The notes under the pieces: generated by a model | Told to the model about the DNA's origin: nothing | What the model saw: only the letters and a program-made list of their open reading frames with translations | The model's database searches: none | Shown here: in pieces, positions 61,743-64,000 of the stretch | Layout: each line of letters opens with the position of its first letter | Numbering within the stretch: the first letter of the stretch is position 1 | Assembly: GCF_009807095.1 (NCBI RefSeq) | Contig: NZ_WUCC01000001.1 | Location: 372,001-436,000 of the forward strand | DNA from: Rathayibacter sp. VKM Ac-2754 | GTDB taxonomy: Bacteria; Actinomycetota; Actinomycetes; Actinomycetales; Microbacteriaceae | DNA length: 64,000 nucleotides | Direction of reading: 5' to 3' | Made by a program: the position numbers and the translations under genes

Positions 61743-62720
61743 TCAGAAGGAGGCGTAGAGCGATTCGACGACCTCGATGGCGTGCATCGCCGTCATCGGC
61801 CCGCCCTCGTGCGTCGACTTGTCCGACCGCACCACGTGGCCGGCCTGCACCGCCGGCAGCTGCGACCAGAGGGGGTTCTCCTGCACGGCGGCCCACTCGT
61901 CGGCGACGTTGACGAGTGCCACGATGCCGTCCGCATCCCTGTGCGCGTCGTACAGCTGCTCGGGGCCGTACTCGACACCCTCGCCCGACTCGACGGCCTC
62001 GGCGAAGGCCGCGGTCGGCATCGCACCGACATCGCGCAGCACCGTGGACAGCAGGCGGTTCGGCCGCACCTGCGATCCGTCGGAGTCGATGCCGATCGGC
62101 GCGACAGCGTGCGCGGCGATGACGTCGGCGTAGGTGCTCGAGACCTCGGCGACCGCGGCCTCGTACTCGGCGATCAGCTCGTCGGCGCGATCGAGCGTGC
62201 CGGTCGCCCGGCCGACCAGCCTGAGATCGTCCTGCCAGGTCGAGACGTCCTGCTCGCCGATCGCCAGCACCGGAGCGATGACCTGGAGCTCCTCGAGGAT
62301 CGGCTCGACGTCGTCGGATCGGCTGATGATGAGCGACGGCGCTGCGGCGGCGATCGCCTCCACATTGATCTCGTCGGCGAGGAACAGCGGCTCCGCGCCG
62401 CTCGCGACCGCGGCGTCGAGGGCACCGGCGAGCGGCGACTCGAGCTCGAGGGCCCCCTCCTCCTCCCGCGGGAAGCCGACCACGGGGAGCCCGAGCGACA
62501 GGGCGATGTCCAGATCGCGGCGCCCCTCGATCACGACGACCGACTCGATGCGGTCCGGCACGGTGACCTCGCCGAGCACGGTCTCGACCGTGACTCCTCC
62601 GGCTTCCGGGCTCGCCGCCGTCGCACCGCTGCAGCCGGCGCTGAGGGCGAGGACGACGACCGCGGCGGCGACCGTCGAGGCTGAGCGGAGGAGCGGGCGG
62701 GCCGAGGAGGTCGAGTTCAT
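61743..62720 (-). CDS. Iron-siderophore-binding lipoprotein
   Basis: Surface receptor of the importer. The 325-residue protein has a lipoprotein signal: a hydrophobic stretch then the lipobox L-S-A-G-C (Cys about 30). The mature part is a class III binding protein: V-L-G-E-V-T-V-P-D-R-I-E-S-V-V-V near 49-64, P-S-L-I-I-S near 128-133, and a C-terminal A-M-H-A-I-E-V-V-E-S-L helix. The ligand is probably a ferric siderophore, since a DtxR/IdeR-like box covers its start; no siderophore biosynthesis genes are present, so it may be a xenosiderophore. Confidence 0.92.
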   Translation of the reverse strand: MNSTSSARPLLRSASTVAAAVVVLALSAGCSGATAASPEAGGVTVETVLGEVTVPDRIESVVVIEGRRDLDIALSLGLPVVGFPREEEGALELESPLAGALDAAVASGAEPLFLADEINVEAIAAAAPSLIISRSDDVEPILEELQVIAPVLAIGEQDVSTWQDDLRLVGRATGTLDRADELIAEYEAAVAEVSSTYADVIAAHAVAPIGIDSDGSQVRPNRLLSTVLRDVGAMPTAAFAEAVESGEGVEYGPEQLYDAHRDADGIVALVNVADEWAAVQENPLWSQLPAVQAGHVVRSDKSTHEGGPMTAMHAIEVVESLYASF

Positions 62721-62738
62721 AAGGGCAGGCTAACCTGA
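62720..62738 (-). promoter_or_regulatory. DtxR/IdeR-like iron box containing the operon's -10 element
   Basis: On the minus strand, TCAGGTTAGCCTGCCCTTA matches about 14 of 19 positions of the DtxR consensus (TTAGGTTAGGCTAACCTAA). The embedded TAGCCT ends six bases before the ATG at 62720, so a bound iron repressor would cover both the -10 element and the start of a leaderless mRNA. Confidence 0.72.
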
Positions 62739-62750
62739 ATTGTCGACAAT
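62739..62750. promoter_or_regulatory. Perfect palindrome ATTGTCGACAAT
   Basis: A 12-base palindrome touching the upstream edge of the iron box, in the spacer/-35 region. The TTGTnnACAA form is GntR-like, so the operon's own GntR regulator is a candidate binder. This is an inference. Confidence 0.5.
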
Positions 62751-62867
62751 CTCGTGCATCCGCGGGTGACGTCGCCAGGTGGTGCCGGAGCGTCCTCCGA
62801 GCCCGACACGCCGGGCGGATCGGCGCAGGCACGCGGATCCGGGGCCTCCACGGTGCAGGCTGGGACC

Positions 62868-63518
62868 GTGACAGAGCTGGTCCAGATCCCGTCGCCGGGC
62901 ATCGCCCTCGAGTTCGGGCGCCCCGGTCGTCCGGTCGTGGTCGTGCTGCACGACGTCCACGGCCGGCTCCCCTGGATGGAGCCGTTCGCCGAGGCCGTCG
63001 CGAAGCACGGCTACCACGTGCTCGTCCCCGACCTCTACGACGGCTGGGCGACCCTCGCTCCCGAGGACGCGGAGGACCTGGCCGCGATGGCCGCCGAGGA
63101 CCGCGCGCTCGCCTCCGTCACCGAGGCGGTGCGCTCGGGGGCGGCAGCGGGTGCCGAGCGCAGCGCCATCATCGGGTTCGGGTTCGGCGGGCGCCTCGGG
63201 CTGCTCGCGGCCGCCACGGGTCTGGTCGACGCGGTCGTCGCCTACTACGCGACCCTCGGACGCGAGGAGCACGCCCTCGTCCCGTGCCCGACCCTCCTGC
63301 ACTACGCGCAGCACGACGAGTGGACGGAGGGGGACGATCCGGAGTCGTTCGTCGGCCGGCTCAAGGACGCGGGCACCCCCGTCACGGCGCACACCTACCC
63401 CGGCGCGGGGCGGCACTTCGCCAACGGGAACCTCGTCGACGCGGTCAGCCCCGCCTCGGCGGCCCTCGCCTACGCGCGGACCCTGTCGTTCCTGAATCCG
63501 CAGCTCATCGACTACTGA
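62868..63518 (+). CDS. Dienelactone-hydrolase-fold protein without the nucleophile Cys
   Basis: A 216-residue alpha/beta-hydrolase-fold protein of the dienelactone hydrolase family. The strand-turn pieces V-V-V-V-L-H-D-V-H-G-R-L-P-W and V-L-V-P-D-L-Y-D-G-W are typical. The catalytic elbow, normally G-x-C-x-G-G, reads G-F-G-F-G-G, so the nucleophile is Gly. The acid (Asp in A-Q-H-D-E-W) and His (G-A-G-R-H-F) of the triad remain. It may be inactive or act by another mechanism. GTG 62868 has CAGGCT six bases upstream; the longer frame overlaps the siderophore promoter. Confidence 0.78.
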   Translation: MTELVQIPSPGIALEFGRPGRPVVVVLHDVHGRLPWMEPFAEAVAKHGYHVLVPDLYDGWATLAPEDAEDLAAMAAEDRALASVTEAVRSGAAAGAERSAIIGFGFGGRLGLLAAATGLVDAVVAYYATLGREEHALVPCPTLLHYAQHDEWTEGDDPESFVGRLKDAGTPVTAHTYPGAGRHFANGNLVDAVSPASAALAYARTLSFLNPQLIDY

Positions 63519-63527
63519 CGAGCCGGC

Positions 63528-64000
63528 TCAGCCGTCGACGTCGTGCAGGTGGTGCACCACGTCGTGCAGGTAGTAGCGCGCCATCGTCGCGACCGTGAAG
63601 GCCGCTCCGTCGCTGCGGCGGCCCGGGCGAGACCACTGGTCGCCCGATACCCCCTCGAAGGCGGCCGCGATCAGCTCGGCCTCGTCGACCAGCTCCCGCC
63701 CGACGACCGCGGGGTCCTGCTCGGAGTAGCGGTCCTCCACGGCGGTGACGTCCTGGTCCCAGTTGGGGAAGAGCGGGTCGTCGCCCTCGAGCATCAGCCC
63801 GAGGCGCAGGCGGTAGATGCGGTGGACGTCGCGCACGTGCGCCGCGTACTCGAGCGGCGACCAGGTCTCGTCGTCGGGCCGACCGGCGGCGTCGTCGCGC
63901 TCGAGGACGTACGGCCAGCCGGCCGCGTTCTCGCGGATGAGATGGGGGACGGCGGCAGGCTCCACCAGCGAGGCGTCGAAGCCGCACTCGAGGCAGGGGC
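63528..64000 (-). CDS. DinB-family protein (5' end beyond the window)
   Basis: A four-helix DinB/YfiT-fold protein convergent with the hydrolase-fold gene. Family features are L-R/I-R-E-N-A-A-G-W, the metal-site His in Y-A-A-H-V-R-D-V-H-R and the C-terminal Y-Y-L-H-D-V-V-H-H-L-H-D-V. The frame stays open to the window edge and includes P-C-L-E-C-G-F-D-A-S, a CxxC start typical of actinobacterial members, so the GTG at 63965 is internal and the true start lies beyond 64000. Role unknown; such proteins are often thiol-dependent transferases. Confidence 0.8.
   Translation of the reverse strand, partial: PCLECGFDASLVEPAAVPHLIRENAAGWPYVLERDDAAGRPDDETWSPLEYAAHVRDVHRIYRLRLGLMLEGDDPLFPNWDQDVTAVEDRYSEQDPAVVGRELVDEAELIAAAFEGVSGDQWSRPGRRSDGAAFTVATMARYYLHDVVHHLHDVDG

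Noticed and set aside
58049-62720. A clearly bounded genomic island at tRNA-Gly
   Set aside because: Only one side shows a repeat, no integrase is visible, and base composition and promoter style match the rest. It is kept only as a hypothesis.
63528-63965. Complete DinB gene starting at GTG 63965
   Set aside because: The frame continues upstream to the window edge with the family-typical CxxC segment, so this GTG is internal.

Overview
The window is very GC-rich and gene-dense. Short overlapping operons, coproporphyrin-type heme synthesis, HspR/HAIR heat-shock control and a C50-carotenoid cluster (crtE, crtB/crtI, crtYe, crtYf, crtEb, idi) point to an actinobacterium of the family Microbacteriaceae, perhaps close to Rathayibacter or Curtobacterium. 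The genus is an inference. I see no rRNA, CRISPR array, prophage or intact insertion sequence.

Layout: 1-5.1 kb holds a MacB-like export system, a small YdeI-like protein, a Tat-exported protein and a divergent two-component pair. 5.1-8.5 kb holds a MarR regulator, a UBP zinc finger coupled to a thioredoxin-reductase-like flavoprotein, and a divergent DyP peroxidase. 8.5-28.3 kb is mostly metabolic: PutA, a flavin oxidoreductase, a DNA glycosylase, a Tat ferritin-like protein, phosphofructokinase, TrhO, an acrylyl-CoA-reductase-like enzyme, a frameshifted nucleoside phosphorylase, a PIN toxin-antitoxin pair, and a TetR-controlled oxidoreductase with a DHA2 exporter. 28.3-39.9 kb encodes every step from glutamyl-tRNA to heme b (hemA, hemL, hemB, hemC, hemD, hemE, cgoX, cpfC, chdC), with three small membrane-protein genes inserted. 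40.5-51.5 kb holds two copies of a palindromic intergenic repeat, glyS, a NUDIX enzyme, an MptB-like mannosyltransferase and dnaK-grpE-dnaJ-hspR. 51.5-57.4 kb is the carotenoid cluster, in which phytoene synthase and phytoene desaturase form one reading frame. 57.4-64 kb holds dcd, tRNA-Gly(CCC) with a duplicated 3' end, a GntR regulator and a siderophore-iron importer behind a DtxR/IdeR-like box, then a dienelactone-hydrolase-fold protein and a partial DinB gene.

Two themes recur. Many genes have a TAnnnT -10 element exactly 6-7 bases before their start codon, which indicates leaderless mRNAs; this fixed several starts and exposed the frameshift at 22.0 kb. Several promoter regions also carry short tandem or inverted arrays (7.33-7.41 kb, 30.69-30.78 kb) that look like operator arrays. 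All protein functions come from recognising motifs by eye; no database search was run.
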